Positions 5,389 to 5,619 of a DNA stretch of 5,619 nt are shown in pieces (position 1 is the stretch's first letter; the number at the start of each line of letters is the position of its first letter). Position numbers and translations under genes: made by a program. Under the pieces are notes generated by a model. It made no database searches, was not told the origin of the DNA, and saw nothing but the letters and a program-made list of their open reading frames with translations. The DNA is from an uncultured Oscillospiraceae bacterium (lineage in GTDB: Bacteria; Bacillota_A; Clostridia; Oscillospirales; Oscillospiraceae): contig CAKUMR010000084.1 of assembly GCA_934667865.1 (NCBI GenBank), positions 1 to 5,619 on the forward strand, read 5' to 3'.

Positions 5389-5619
5389 ATGCACAGAACC
5401 GGAATCCATAAAAAGCACTGTGCTGTCTACCGCGTACTGTTGATCGTCCTGATCGTCGCCGTACTCGCAGGCGCGCTTTCCTTTGTTGTTTTCGCGCAGA
5501 ACAGCTACGTCATCACCGACGGAGAAAACGTGACGGTCTGCCGCACCTTCCGCAGCGATCTGAACGCCGTTCTGAACGAAGCCGGAATCTCTCTGGGCGC
5601 GGAGGATACCTATACGACT
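5389..5619 (+). CDS. YabE-like DUF348 (ubiquitin-like) cell-wall protein, membrane anchored (N-terminal fragment)
   Basis: The 77 visible codons start at ATG 5389 and run off the right edge. AAGGAGG (5374-5380) lies 8 nt upstream and secures the start. A basic N-terminus (residues 1-15: HR, HKKH, YR) is followed by one hydrophobic segment at about 14-37 ending FAQ, a signal anchor or signal peptide. From residue 40 the pattern YVITDGENVTVCRTFRSDL, then NAVLNEAGISLGAEDTY, matches a DUF348 repeat (DG, T/V-rich strand, V-LNEAGI-L---D). In Firmicutes such domains are followed by G5 and 3D (RlpA/lytic transglycosylase-like) domains in YabE/Rpf-like muralytic proteins. This suggests a surface protein acting on peptidoglycan, but the decisive C-terminal domain is outside the window. 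It is transcribed divergently from thrS. Confidence 0.75.
   Translation, partial: MHRTGIHKKHCAVYRVLLIVLIVAVLAGALSFVVFAQNSYVITDGENVTVCRTFRSDLNAVLNEAGISLGAEDTYTT

Overview
The window looks like chromosomal DNA of a GC-rich Clostridia, most plausibly of the Oscillospiraceae type. This is inferred from the style of the genes, not from a search. The grounds are strong AGGAGG ribosome binding sites, sigma-A type TTGACA/TATAAT promoters, a T-box leader in front of thrS, Rho-independent terminators, and a YabE-like (DUF348) cell-wall protein. Nothing indicates a plasmid, phage, insertion sequence or CRISPR array. Most of the sequence is coding on the minus strand.

Layout from left to right. (1) The 5' part of an XRE-family helix-turn-helix regulator (minus strand, cut by the left edge), with a palindromic operator-like site upstream. 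(2) A compact minus-strand operon read from right to left: an M42-family metallopeptidase (start 2846), a SanA/YdcF-like DUF218 membrane protein (start 1815, overlapping the peptidase stop by 10 bp) and a GNAT acetyltransferase (start 1061, 4 bp after the previous stop). It has one good promoter at about 2875-2903 and an intrinsic terminator at about 524-564. (3) A short intergenic region with a striking phased array, three GTGAC and one GTCAC at exactly 11-bp steps (2952-2989), next to the thrS terminator. (4) thrS, a threonyl-tRNA synthetase without the N-terminal TGS domain and with several departures from the classical bacterial active site. Its long leader is a T-box riboswitch with promoter, probable ACC (Thr) specifier, antiterminator and terminator all visible. 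(5) A divergent intergenic region with short repeats and a consensus promoter. It leads to the plus-strand start of a membrane-anchored DUF348/YabE-like protein cut by the right edge.

How the parts work together. thrS should be induced when uncharged tRNA-Thr builds up, through the T-box. The peptidase, DUF218 and GNAT genes are co-transcribed and probably translationally coupled, but no shared pathway can be read from sequence alone. I see no clear new multi-gene system. The items most worth checking are the 11-bp phased GTGAC array, the divergent TGS-less ThrRS, and the hairpin holding the ydcF-like start codon in its loop.
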